Of a stretch of DNA of 64,000 nucleotides, positions 17,467 to 26,070 are shown in pieces. Source of the stretch: JAFAXA01 sp963777325 (GTDB lineage Bacteria; Pseudomonadota; Alphaproteobacteria; Acetobacterales; Acetobacteraceae); the NCBI GenBank assembly GCA_963777325.1, contig CAVZQE010000006.1, positions 1 through 64,000 on the forward strand, read 5' to 3'. A model generated the notes under the pieces. The model saw nothing but the letters and a program-made list of their open reading frames with translations, ran no database searches and was not told where the DNA came from. Each line of letters opens with the position of its first letter. Position 1 is the first letter of the stretch. Made by a program: the position numbers and the translations under genes.

Positions 17467-17847
17467 ATGGATTACATTGAAATCATTCACAAGGATAGCG
17501 ACAGCGATTACGGCGTCAGCTTCCCGGACTTCCCGGGCTGCATCACCGCAGGCCAAACTCTGGACGAAGCCAAGGACATGGCGCTTGAGGCTCTCACCGG
17601 ACATATCGACGTGATGCACGAGGCGGGATTGCCTGTTCCCGATCCATCATCGCTCGATGAGGTCATGCGCCAGCCTGATTTCCAGGATGGCATGGCCTTC
17701 CTCGTGACGGTCAACGAGCCGGGAAAGACCGTGCGCGTGAATATCACCCTCACCAAGCGCCAGTTGCAGACGATCGATCAGCAGGCGAGGGCGCACGGCA
17801 TGACCCGTTCGGCCTTCCTCGTGAATTCAGGGCTGAAAATTGGGTAA
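17467..17847 (+). CDS. hicB: HicB family antitoxin
   Basis: This 126-residue antitoxin has the HicB partial RNase-H-like fold at the N-terminus (YIEIIHKD..YGVSFPDFPGCITAGQTLDEA, residues 3-35). A C-terminal DNA-binding segment of ribbon-helix-helix type follows (VRVNITLTKRQLQTIDQQARAHGMTRSAFL, about 91-120). HicB neutralises HicA and represses the operon. An AGGTAGGA Shine-Dalgarno precedes the ATG. The antitoxin reads intact although its toxin appears disabled, so it may now be dispensable or act on a HicA elsewhere. Confidence 0.9.
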   Translation: MDYIEIIHKDSDSDYGVSFPDFPGCITAGQTLDEAKDMALEALTGHIDVMHEAGLPVPDPSSLDEVMRQPDFQDGMAFLVTVNEPGKTVRVNITLTKRQLQTIDQQARAHGMTRSAFLVNSGLKIG

Positions 17848-17850
17848 GTC

Positions 17851-17889
17851 CTTCGCCTGCGTGGATGGCTGCAATCCACGCAGGCGAAG
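17851..17889 (+). terminator. Perfect 16-bp stem-loop after hicB
   Basis: CTTCGCCTGCGTGGAT (17851-17866) pairs perfectly with 17874-17889 around a 7-base loop. It begins 3 bp after the hicB stop, which fits a transcription end signal. There is no T-tract after either arm, so it is not a standard intrinsic terminator. It could instead protect the 3' end of the mRNA or be a mobile palindrome. Confidence 0.55.
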
Positions 17890-18300
17890 CGTTGATACCG
17901 TTCCTATTCCCAGGACTCACGCAGCGGCGAACCTTGGCGTCGCCCCGCATTTTCCGCCCGCTCGGCGAGATCAGTCGCACGGACCCTTGTGGGAGTCCGA
18001 ACTGCTTCTCGCTTGCGGTTTGTAGCGATTTGAGACTGCCGTCGGTCCGCGCCTCACGAACCCGAAGCGGATTCTGAGCACGGGCCTGGTCGATCATCGT
18101 CATCACGGTCTGCTATGGCTCAGGAGGTCGACGAGATCGTGCGGTGAGCCAATAGCCGACGACCTCGCCCACGCTTTGCGTAGGGTTGGCGGCGGCCTCC
18201 GGACCGGCCAGTTCAAGGCCGGGCAATCCGGCATCCGCGAGCAAGAGCGTGCGAAATCAGTTACCGGCAACTTGACGTCATTGCAGGCAGACAATGATGT
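17890..18300. other. Region without recognisable genes
   Basis: About 410 bp lie between the hicAB locus and the next antitoxin. A minus-strand frame of about 118 codons crosses part of it but resembles nothing I know and overlaps hicB. The segment just before 18301 should contain the promoter of the antitoxin gene. The local base composition is lower in GC than the housekeeping genes. Confidence 0.45.
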
Positions 18301-18564
18301 ATGCAGGCGAGCGACCGTTCCGCTTGGATCACGATCCGCAACCTTGATCCGTTTCTCAAGGAGGGCCTGCGTGTCCGAGCAGCCCAGCACGGGCATTCGA
18401 TGGAGGCCGAGGCGCGCCGCATCCTGCAAACCGCCCTCGCGCTGCACGGGCCGACCGCGCGCCACCTTTACGACCGGGTGCGCGCACGCTTCGCGCCGTT
18501 GGGCGGAGTCGACCTCGAACTGCCGCCCCGCGACCCGGCCCGCGACCCGCCCCGCTTCGACTGA
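18301..18564 (+). CDS. Antitoxin of VapBC/FitAB type (ribbon-helix-helix)
   Basis: This 87-residue protein starts with the FitA/StbC-type DNA-binding segment ITIRNLDPFLKEGLRVRAAQHGHSMEAEARRIL (about 10-42). A tail that would wrap the toxin follows. Such antitoxins bind the operon promoter and inhibit a PIN-domain RNase. Its stop codon overlaps the start of the toxin reading frame (TGATGCTG), the usual translational coupling. The antitoxin is intact while the toxin is destroyed, leaving an orphan. There is no strong Shine-Dalgarno; the start was chosen by family length. Confidence 0.82.
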   Translation: MQASDRSAWITIRNLDPFLKEGLRVRAAQHGHSMEAEARRILQTALALHGPTARHLYDRVRARFAPLGGVDLELPPRDPARDPPRFD

Positions 18565-18970
18565 TGCTGATGCTCGACACCAACGTGCTATCCGAGATGA
18601 TGGCCGCCACGCCGACGCAGAAGGTGGCGGACTGGATTCTCGAGCAGCCGTCCCGAGGAGCTGTTCACCGCCGCCGCCTGCCACGCGGAAGTCTTCGGAA
18701 TCGCAATAGGGTCAACAGGCCGCCGCCGCGCCGACCTGGAGGAGGCCGCGCGAGCCATGTCGCGGACGATTTGCAGGGTCGCGGGCTGGATTTCGACACT
18801 GAAGCCGCTGCGGCCTATGCCGAGGTGTTCGCAGTTCGCCGGAAAGCCGGGCGGCCGGCCGGGACTCTTGATCTCATGCTGGCCGCGATTGCGCGCGCGG
18901 GGTGCCAGCGTCGTCACCCGCAATTTCGCCGACTTCGAGGGGCCGGGCTGACGATCATCAATCCTTGGGG
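18564..18970 (+). pseudogene. PIN-domain VapC/FitB-type toxin, destroyed by frameshifts
   Basis: The reading frame begins MLMLDTNVLSEMM with the first PIN-domain aspartate. The rest of a VapC/FitB protein is spread over all three frames: CHAEVFGIAIG..GRRRADLEEAARAM in one, DTEAAAAYAEVFAVRRKAGRPAGTLDLMLAAIA in another, VVTRNFADFEG in a third, then LTIINPW back in the first. Four single-base indels (near 18650, 18762, 18899 and 18950) would restore one continuous protein of about 135 residues. Several independent indels make a sequencing artefact unlikely. The RNase is therefore dead in this strain. Confidence 0.85.
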
Positions 18971-19136
18971 TGATTAGCCCGCCGGGCTCCGCCGTTCTTC
19001 CCCAAACCTGTCAGAGTTCGCTGCCAAAGCCCTCGCGTCGCCGACGCGCGACCATAGGCGCCGGGATGCTCCGCACGATAAAGCGCCTCTCCTTCGCGCG
19101 AACGCCCACGAAGGTGCTCTGAGTGGTTTCGCGCCG

Positions 19137-20765
19137 TCAGGCCGCCGCCGCCACGGCTCTCCCGGCCGACAGCCGGTAGATGCGGTCGAGCCGTTCGACG
19201 CCGGTGAGGCGATGGGCGATGAAGATCACGCTTCGGCCCGCCGCCACCTCGTTCAGCGTCAGCAGGAAGGCGCGTTCCGTCTCCGCGTCCAGCCCGGCGC
19301 AGGGCTCGTCGAGAATGAGGATGGGCGCCTCCGACAGCAGAGTCCGGGCAAGCGCAAGCCTCCGCCCCTGCCCGCCCGAGAAACGCGCGCCGCTTTCCCC
19401 GACCCAGGCGTCCAGCCCGCCCGGAAGCGCGCGCACCACATCGCCCATGCGCGCGGCGTCGAGCGCGGCCCAGAGCGCCGCCTCGTCGGCCTCGGGACGG
19501 GCGAGCAGCAGGTTGTTGCGGATCGTGTCGTCGAAGAGATGGGTCGCTTGCGACAGCCAACTGATGCGCGAGCGCATATCGGTGGCCGTCAGCGCGGCGA
19601 TGTCGGTGTCGCCCAGCCGCACCCGGCCCGTTTGCGGCGCGGCCACCTTCAGCGCCAGCGCGGCCAGTGTCGACTTGCCCGCGCCGGAGGGGCCGAGCAC
19701 CGCCACGCGCGCGCCCGGCGGCACGTCGAGGCTCATGCCGTCGAATACGAGCGGCCGGTCGGGAAGCCAGCGGAAGCTCACCTCCTCGAACCGGAGGCGA
19801 TGTCCGGCCGGCAGCTTGGACGGCAAGGCCGGGTCCGGCACGGCGAGCGGCGCGTCCGCGGCCTGCACGATCCGCCGCGCCGCCGCCGCCGCGTGTCCGG
19901 CGAGCACGCCCGCCCGTGACAGGCCGCCGGTCGCCTCGAAGGCGGCGACGACCAGGAACACCGTCGCGACCGCGGCTTCGGGATGCGCGGACGCGGATGC
20001 CAGCACGAGCAGCACGGCGCCCTGGGCGCACAGGGCCGAGACCGCCCCGGCAATGGCCGCGCGATCCGACAAGAGGCGCTGCGCGTGGATCAGCGCCGAT
20101 TCGCGGGCCTGCACGGCCGCCAGCATCCGGCCCTCCGCCGCGAAGGCGCGGACCTCGCGCAACCCGGTCAGCGCGTCCAGCGCCGCGACCCGCATCTCTC
20201 CCGAGGCGGCCGCGAGGCGGCTGCCGGACGCGGCCGTAAGGCGCGCGGCGACGCCCGGCAGCACGAAGGCCGCTAGCGCGAACAGCGCCCCGACCCAAGC
20301 CGCCACGCCCGGCTCCCGCACGCCGATCAGGATGACGAGCACGGGCAGCAGGATGAGCGCGCCGGCCAGCGGCACCAGGATGCGGAGATAGAGCCCGTCC
20401 TGCGCCTCCACGTCTCCCACGAGGCGCGCGAGCACCTCGCCCACGCGGCGGAAGCCCAAGCCCCCGGCGGAGCCGGCCGCGAGCTTGCGGAAGAACCAGA
20501 TCCGGAGCGAGGCGAGCGCCCGGAAGGTCGCCTCGTGCGTGACCAGCCGCTCGGCGTAGCGCAGGACGATCCGGCCGACGCCGAGCGCGCGCAGCGCGAT
20601 CGGGGCGACCAGCGCGCCCGTGAGTACGGCGGCCCCGATCACCGCGCCCGACACCGTCATCAGCGCGACGCCATCGGCAAGCGCCAGGATCGACACCACG
20701 GCCCCGAGCGCGAGCCAGCCGGCCTGCCCCCGCCACAGTCCGACGATGCGCAACAGCGGGCTCAC
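19137..20765 (-). CDS. cydC: Thiol reductant ABC exporter subunit CydC
   Basis: This 542-residue half-transporter pairs with CydD to export glutathione and cysteine to the periplasm, which is needed for cytochrome bd and c-type cytochrome assembly. Its membrane domain (about 1-300) contains six hydrophobic helices. The ATPase domain has Walker A GPSGAGKST, signature FSGGQGRRLALAR and Walker B LILDEP. The CydC assignment rests on position after CydD and the VLRYAERLVTHEATFRAL motif. It starts with GTG, and that codon overlaps the cydD stop (GTGA), so the two are translationally coupled. No cydAB genes are in the window. Confidence 0.92.
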   Translation of the reverse strand: MSPLLRIVGLWRGQAGWLALGAVVSILALADGVALMTVSGAVIGAAVLTGALVAPIALRALGVGRIVLRYAERLVTHEATFRALASLRIWFFRKLAAGSAGGLGFRRVGEVLARLVGDVEAQDGLYLRILVPLAGALILLPVLVILIGVREPGVAAWVGALFALAAFVLPGVAARLTAASGSRLAAASGEMRVAALDALTGLREVRAFAAEGRMLAAVQARESALIHAQRLLSDRAAIAGAVSALCAQGAVLLVLASASAHPEAAVATVFLVVAAFEATGGLSRAGVLAGHAAAAARRIVQAADAPLAVPDPALPSKLPAGHRLRFEEVSFRWLPDRPLVFDGMSLDVPPGARVAVLGPSGAGKSTLAALALKVAAPQTGRVRLGDTDIAALTATDMRSRISWLSQATHLFDDTIRNNLLLARPEADEAALWAALDAARMGDVVRALPGGLDAWVGESGARFSGGQGRRLALARTLLSEAPILILDEPCAGLDAETERAFLLTLNEVAAGRSVIFIAHRLTGVERLDRIYRLSAGRAVAAAA

Positions 20766-22477
20766 GCGGCCCCGCGCGCCGGCACCGCCTGGCCCGCCCG
20801 CAAGTCGAGCCGCCTTCCCCCGAAAGCCTGCGCGGCGGCGGAATGCGTCGCCAGGATGACGGTGCGGCCGAGCGCGAGCCTGCGAAGGCTGTCCAGCACC
20901 TCGGATTCCGTGGCCGGATCGAGATGCGCGGTCGGCTCGTCGAGCAGCAGCAGCGGCGCGTTCTTCAGGAAGGCGCGCGCGATCGCGATGCGTTGCGCCT
21001 GGCCGCCCGAAAGCCCGTATCCGCCCTCGCCCACGCGCGTATCGAGCCCCTCCGGTAGACGCGACGCGAACTCGAGCACGCGCGCGCTGCGGGCTGCGGT
21101 CTCAATCTCGTTGTCGGACGCCTCATGGCGGGCGAAGCGGATATTGTCCCGGATCGTGCCCGCGAACAGCACCGGGCGCTGCCCGATCCAGGCGGTCATG
21201 CGGGACAGCGCCTGCGGCACCAGCTCCGCGATGTCGGCGCCGTTGATCGTCACGCGCCCGGTATCGGGCCGAACGAAGCCGAGCAGCGACTCGATCACGC
21301 TCGACTTCCCGGCCCCGGAGGGACCGGCGAGGATCAGCGTCTCGCCGGCGGGCACCCGGAAACTGAGGCCGTCGAGCGCCGGCCCGCGCGCCGAATCCCA
21401 GGTCAGGCCCACATCCTCGAACGCGACCGAAACCCCGCTCGCGGCGACGGTCCGTACTTTCGCCGGAGCCTCCGCCCTGCCCGGCTGCGGCAGCGCGGCC
21501 AGCGGCCCGGCCGCGCCCGCCGCGTGCAGCCTGTCCTGGTAGGCCGCCGCGAAGCTCCTGAGCGGCGCGAAGAACTCCGGCACCAGCAGCAGGACGGTGA
21601 GCGCGACGGCCGGCGAATGCAGCGTCCCGGCGGCGAGACCCCGGCCATAGCGGATCGCGAGCAGCACGAGCGCCGCCGCCATGGCGAGGTCGAGCGTGGC
21701 CGAGGAGAGAAAGGCGACGCGCAGAACGCGCATGGTCCGGCGGCGCAACTCGTCCGCGGAAGCCGCCAGCCGCTCCGCCTCGGCCTCGGCCCTGCCCGCG
21801 AGCACGATCGTCGCGATGCCGCGCACCCGGTCGACGAACCGCGCCTGCAGCCGCCCGAGCGCAACGAACTGGCGGCGCGAGGCGGAGGCGGCGCCGATGC
21901 CCGCCAGCGCCATGCCGACCGGAACGCAGAGTCCCGCGACGATCAGCACGAGCGCCGCGAACGGATCGGCGAACAGGGCCGCGAGGGCAACCAGCGCCGG
22001 GCCGGCCATCGCGAGCGTCGCCGCCGGCGCCCAGCGGGAAAACAGGCCTTCGAGCGCGTCCACGCGGTCCATCACCAGGGCGGCCAGCTCTGCGGAATGG
22101 GTGTTCCGCAAGACGGACGGGCCGGCTTGCAGCAAGCGCCCGAGCGCATCGGTGCGGATCCGCCGCCGTGCCGTCGCGCCCGCCGTGAAGGCCGCGCGTT
22201 CGGAGAAGAACGACAGCACCGCCCGCACCAGCGCCAGCGCCGCGAAGCAGGCGAGCGGACCGGCCGCCGAGCCGGTCGCGCCAGCCAGAACCGGGGCGTG
22301 AACCGGACGGCCGAGCGCGATCGCAAGCACGAGGCCGGCGCAGACCGCCTGTCCGATTGCGGCCAGGATGGAGGCGAGCCCCAGCGCCACCACCCGCCAT
22401 CGATGCGTTCGCGCGAGCCCGATCTGCTGCCGCAACCAAAGCTTCGCGGCCTTGTCCGCCTGTCCGTCCCGCGCCAT
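20762..22477 (-). CDS. cydD: Thiol reductant ABC exporter subunit CydD
   Basis: This 571-residue partner of CydC has six hydrophobic helices in the first ~320 residues, including RRRIRTDALGRLLQAGPSVLRNTHSAELAALV typical of CydD. The ATPase domain carries Walker A GPSGAGKSS, signature LSGGQAQRIAIARA and LLLLDEPTAHLD. It is the first gene of the two-gene operon, with cydC overlapping by four bases. The promoter must lie in the ~240 bp upstream, which also hold the terminator of the next gene. Confidence 0.92.
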   Translation of the reverse strand: MARDGQADKAAKLWLRQQIGLARTHRWRVVALGLASILAAIGQAVCAGLVLAIALGRPVHAPVLAGATGSAAGPLACFAALALVRAVLSFFSERAAFTAGATARRRIRTDALGRLLQAGPSVLRNTHSAELAALVMDRVDALEGLFSRWAPAATLAMAGPALVALAALFADPFAALVLIVAGLCVPVGMALAGIGAASASRRQFVALGRLQARFVDRVRGIATIVLAGRAEAEAERLAASADELRRRTMRVLRVAFLSSATLDLAMAAALVLLAIRYGRGLAAGTLHSPAVALTVLLLVPEFFAPLRSFAAAYQDRLHAAGAAGPLAALPQPGRAEAPAKVRTVAASGVSVAFEDVGLTWDSARGPALDGLSFRVPAGETLILAGPSGAGKSSVIESLLGFVRPDTGRVTINGADIAELVPQALSRMTAWIGQRPVLFAGTIRDNIRFARHEASDNEIETAARSARVLEFASRLPEGLDTRVGEGGYGLSGGQAQRIAIARAFLKNAPLLLLDEPTAHLDPATESEVLDSLRRLALGRTVILATHSAAAQAFGGRRLDLRAGQAVPARGAA

Positions 22478-22629
22478 AGACCGCCCATTACGTCAGGATC
22501 GCTGGGAATGACAGTCCGGCCGTGCCGGGGCGCTCCTTAAATTCGCGACAGGCATGCGGCGGAACCCGCCCGGACCCATCATTGCTCTCCGGCAACGTCC
22601 CGGCGCGGCACGCCCGAGCGGCGAGCGAC

Positions 22630-22660
22630 AAAAAAGGCGGGACCGCGACCGGCCCCGCCT
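22630..22660 (-). terminator. Intrinsic terminator
   Basis: On the minus strand a GC-rich stem (GGCGGGGCC pairing with GGTCCCGCC, one mismatch, loop GGTCGC) is followed by six T residues. It lies about 55 bp after the stop of the minus-strand secreted repeat protein and separates it from cydD. It is the clearest intrinsic terminator in the window. Confidence 0.8.
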
Positions 22661-22716
22661 CTTCCGCGTCATGCCCAAGAGCAGCCCCGGGGACAGCCCC
22701 TGGGGACAGCCCCGAT

Positions 22717-23238
22717 CTACATGTTGTTGTCGTGGTCGCCCATTCCGCCGTGCGAGCCGGCCCTGGGTTGAGCCGTCGCCGCGGGCGACGAGGGCGTGCC
22801 GGACGGGGTGAAGGTCTGCCCGGATTGCGCCGCCTGCAGGCTTTCGGCGTTCAGCCGCTCGATCGCCTCGTCGCCGGCCTTGGTCGGCATCAGCCTGCCT
22901 TCACGAGCCGTGTGGCGAGTGCGCGCCTGACGATTGGCATGGTGATGCCTCGCCGTGTGCCGCGTCGAGCCCTGTTCGGTCGCCTCGCCCGAGTTGGAGT
23001 TCATCTCATTGGAGTTCATTGCTCCCGAGTTCATTTCCCCCGAGTTCATCCCTCCCGAGTTCATTCTCCCCGAGTTCGCCCCCTTCGCGTTCGAACCGGC
23101 CGCGTTCGAACCGGCCGCGTTCGAACCGGCCGCGTTCGCTGGCGGGCTTGTCGGTGACGTCTGCGCGAAGGCCGGGCTGGCGGCAAAGGCGAGAGCGAGG
23201 GCGGTCGCCCCAAGGCGCGCGGTCAGGCGAGTGCTCAT
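22717..23238 (-). CDS. Secreted low-complexity pentapeptide-repeat protein
   Basis: This 173-residue protein has a typical signal peptide (1 to about 25, ending SPAFA|Q). A block of about ten 5-residue units follows (NAAGS, NAAGS, then NSGGM, NSGEM, NSGAM, NSNEM), ending near residue 82. A histidine/arginine-rich stretch and a C-terminal part with IERLNAESLQAAQSG complete it, ending in GGMGDHDNNM. It is probably periplasmic or exported; the His and Met richness would suit metal binding but that is speculative. It is monocistronic with its own terminator. I do not recognise a named family. Confidence 0.75.
   Translation of the reverse strand: MSTRLTARLGATALALAFAASPAFAQTSPTSPPANAAGSNAAGSNAAGSNAKGANSGRMNSGGMNSGEMNSGAMNSNEMNSNSGEATEQGSTRHTARHHHANRQARTRHTAREGRLMPTKAGDEAIERLNAESLQAAQSGQTFTPSGTPSSPAATAQPRAGSHGGMGDHDNNM
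22997..23131 (+). repeat. Nine 15-bp tandem repeats inside a coding region
   Basis: Nine consecutive 15-bp units of the type GAGTTCATTNNNCCC, the last three being identical GCGTTCGAACCGGCC, encode the pentapeptide units of the secreted protein on the minus strand. The three perfect copies indicate recent unit gain, so copy number may vary between strains. Confidence 0.9.
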
Positions 23239-23476
23239 GACGCAAATCTCCTACGGTCGAGTTCCAAGCGTCCAGGACGCGGACGGACCATACGGCCGCA
23301 CTCGCGCCTCTCTGCAACAACATCGGAGAGTAACGAGCGTTCCCGGACCCTGCACGTGACAACGGCTTTCCACTACACTGTTTTGGCGAGGCATCGCACG
23401 GAAGACACACCCGCGCGCGTGGTTTGCCGGGCGGGCGGGCGGCCTCTAAGCTCACCCGCTTGGGGGAAGAACTGGC

Positions 23477-25202
23477 ATGAGCCGGGATGCGCTCAGCTAC
23501 GTCCATGGCGCGGCGACGCGGAAGCTGCTCGGCGCCACCATCGGCCAGTGTTTCGGTGACACCGTGCGGCGGTTCGGCGACCGGCCGGGGGTGGTCGTCC
23601 GGTCCCAGGGCATACGCTGGTCCTATCGGGAGCTCGGCGCGCGGGTCGATGCCCTGGCGGCCGGGCTGCTGGCCTGTGGCCTCGAACCCGGCGACCGGGT
23701 CGGCATCTGGTCGCCAAATCGCGCGGAATGGGTGGTCGCGCAGTTCGCGACCGCCAAGGCCGGCCTCGTGCTCGTCAACGTCAATCCCGCCTACCGGGAA
23801 TCGGAGCTGGAATACGCGCTCGGCCGCGCCGGGTGTCGCGCCCTCATCACCGCCTCGGCGTTCAAGGCCAGCGACTATCTGGCCATGCTGCTGAGGCTCG
23901 CGCCGGAGCTGCGCGACGGCCCGCCGGCCGCGCTCGCCTGCGCGCGGCTGCCCATGCTGCGCCTCGTGATCGTGCTGCCCGCGATCGATCCATCCCTCGG
24001 CGCCGACAGCGCCGCACTGGACAGCGTCGCCCTGGCCGGGGCGCTGTCCTTCGACGCGGTCTGCGGCATGGGCGGCGACGCGGAGCGTACCCGGCTCGCG
24101 ACGCTCGCGGGCAGCTTGCAGTTCGACGACGCCATCAACATCCAGTTCACGTCGGGCACCACGGGCGCCCCCAAGGGCGCCACGCTCACCCACCACAACA
24201 TCCTGAACAACGGCTACTTCGTCGGCGAGGCGATGAGGCTGTCGGAGCAGGACCGGCTCTGCATTCCGGTGCCGCTGTATCATTGCTTCGGCATGGTGCT
24301 CGGCAGCATGGCGTGCGTCACGCATGGCGCGGCGATGGTCTATCCGGGAGAAGGGTTCGATCCGCTGGCGACGCTCGCGGCCGTGGCCGAGGAGCGCTGC
24401 ACCGGACTGCATGGCGTGCCGACCATGTTCATCGCGGAGATGGAGCATCCGGAGTTCCCGCGCTTCGATCTGTCGAGCCTGCGCACCGGCATTATGGCCG
24501 GCTCACCCTGCCCGATCGAGGTCATGCGGCGGGCCATCGGGCAGATGCATCTGCGCGAGATCACGATCGCCTACGGCATGACCGAGACCAGTCCCGTGAG
24601 CTTTCAAACCACGCCGGAGGACGCGATCGAGCGGCGGGTGGCGACGGTCGGGCGCATCCACCCGCACCTAGAGGCTAAGATCGTGGACGCCGAGGGCCGC
24701 ATCGTGCCGCGCGGCGTGCGGGGCGAACTCTGCACGCGCGGCTATTCGGTCATGCTCGGATACTGGGAGGATCCGGTCCGCACGGCCGAGGTCGTCGACG
24801 CCGCCCGCTGGATGCACACCGGCGATCTCGCGACGATCGACGACGCGGGCTACTGCCGCATCGTCGGGCGGCTCAAGGATTCTCGTGATCCGCGGCGGCG
24901 AGAACATCTATCCGCGCGAGGTGGAGGAGTTCCTATATGGCCACCCCGCCATTCAGGACGTGCAGGTGTTCGGCGTTCCCGACCCGAAATTCGGCGAGGC
25001 CCTCTGCGCTTGGGTGAGGCTGCGGCCGCGAGCCGAACTGACCGAGGCCGCGCTGAAGGCCTACTGCCACGGCCGGATCGCCCACTACAAGATCCCCGCC
25101 CACGTGCGGTTCGTGGAGGAGTTCCCGATGACGGTCACGGGCAAGGCGCAGAAGTTCCTGATGCGGCAAAGGATGACCGAGGAACTGGCGTCCGACCGGT
25201 AG
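23477..25202 (+). pseudogene. AMP-binding fatty acid--CoA ligase with one frameshift
   Basis: This is a complete acyl-CoA synthetase of about 575 residues apart from one indel. The N-terminal part (23477 to about 24880) contains the AMP-binding signature TSGTTGAPKGATLTH, the GMTETSP motif and TGDLATIDDAGYCRIVGRLKD. The C-terminal adenylation-lid part continues in the next frame from about 24885 with IRGGENIYPREVEEFL and the catalytic lysine region TVTGKAQKF. The break lies at 24881-24884, exactly where the family reads GRLKDM(V/I)IRGGENI. Without the lid and its lysine the enzyme would be inactive. A single indel could also be a sequencing error. GGGGGAAG serves as Shine-Dalgarno. Confidence 0.82.
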
Positions 25203-25646
25203 CTCCGCCCCTGGGAAACGTCCCCATTCACGTTTCATTAGCCTGGATCGGCTTTCCTGCACGTCTGTGCCGGACAGCGGCGAGGCGATCGGAGCCGCCA
25301 TCGTGATCGAGAGACGCAAATTCGACGCATTGGCGTGACCTCTCTCATACCTCCCGAAGCGATACACGCATTACGTTTGTAGACGGGCAGCGTTTCCGTC
25401 ACGCGCGCCGGTCGCTTGCGCGGCGCCAAGGCAACAAGAGCAATGGGGACGACGATGAGTCGGTGTCTCATGTCTGTGTGTCATACCATTGATATTCTAT
25501 CAGTTCTGCCTTTCTCAACTACGGAAAAGTTGCTGGTTGCCAACGGCACACACCCTGTGGAGAAAGTCCCGTTCGGGCCGCACTTCGGCTTGAAAAAGAG
25601 TCTCTGGAAAAAGTAAGTAGACGCAACAATCAACCTGGGATGTGTC
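25203..25646. other. AT-richer intergenic region
   Basis: About 440 bp without a recognised gene follow the acyl-CoA ligase. The segment 25440-25630 is noticeably richer in A and T than its surroundings and probably carries the promoter for the small gene at 25647. A 66-codon frame here (25416-25616) has no family similarity and was not called. The low GC may indicate acquired DNA. Confidence 0.45.
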
Positions 25647-25931
25647 ATGGCCCGCGCCTTCTCTGTCGAGTTGTCCCGCCGGTCCCTCTTTTTCGCCGCC
25701 GGACGCATCGAACTCATGGCCGAATGGCGCGATGCGGAGTGGCCGAAGCAGTGGACCTCCCTGGTTGAGCCGGGCACGAGGGAGCTCTGGCTGGGCCGCA
25801 TCTACATCTGCATGGCCCGCGTAGGGGCCGGATTTTCCGCGGGCCCAGCCTTGCCCGCCGCCGTGCCGGAGGACGGAGCCGCGCGGCCATGCCAGATACT
25901 GGCGTTCAAGGCGCCGGCCCGCGCCGTCTAG
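25647..25931 (+). CDS. Hypothetical protein, 94 residues
   Basis: This is a small open frame preceded by AT-richer DNA, with a compositionally ordinary N-terminal part (MARAFSVELSRRSLFFAAGRIELMAEWRD..) that looks like real protein. It contains WPKQWTSLVEP and RELWLGRIYICMARV. The last 40 residues are low in complexity. I recognise no domain; it lies alone between the acyl-CoA ligase and tRNA-Pro. The case for coding is the amino-acid composition and the lack of a better frame on the other strand; it could be spurious. Confidence 0.45.
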   Translation: MARAFSVELSRRSLFFAAGRIELMAEWRDAEWPKQWTSLVEPGTRELWLGRIYICMARVGAGFSAGPALPAAVPEDGAARPCQILAFKAPARAV

Positions 25932-25989
25932 GCGCGGCAATCCGCTCGCCGTTGCGGCGCGCCCGGGAGGCTGCTACAGCAATCCCGGC

Positions 25990-26066
25990 CGGAGCGTAGC
26001 GCAGCCTGGTAGCGCATCAGTCTGGGGGACTGGGGGTCGTGGGTTCGAATCCCGCCGCTCCGACCA
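25990..26066 (+). tRNA. tRNA-Pro (anticodon GGG)
   Basis: A full cloverleaf of 77 nt is visible. The acceptor stem CGGAGCG pairs with CGCTCCG, the D-arm carries AGCCTGGTAGC, and the anticodon loop is CTGGGGG with GGG at positions 34-36. The T-arm contains GGTTCGAATCC and the CCA end is genome-encoded. It sits directly after the convergent merR gene, a common alphaproteobacterial neighbourhood. I found no direct repeat of its 3' end elsewhere in the window, so there is no sign of an integrated element. Confidence 0.95.
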
Positions 26067-26070
26067 GCCA

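Noticed and set aside
17750..18106. Minus-strand frame of 118 codons between hicB and the next antitoxin
   Set aside because: It overlaps hicB and the 16-bp palindrome, has no recognised similarity and no convincing ribosome binding site.
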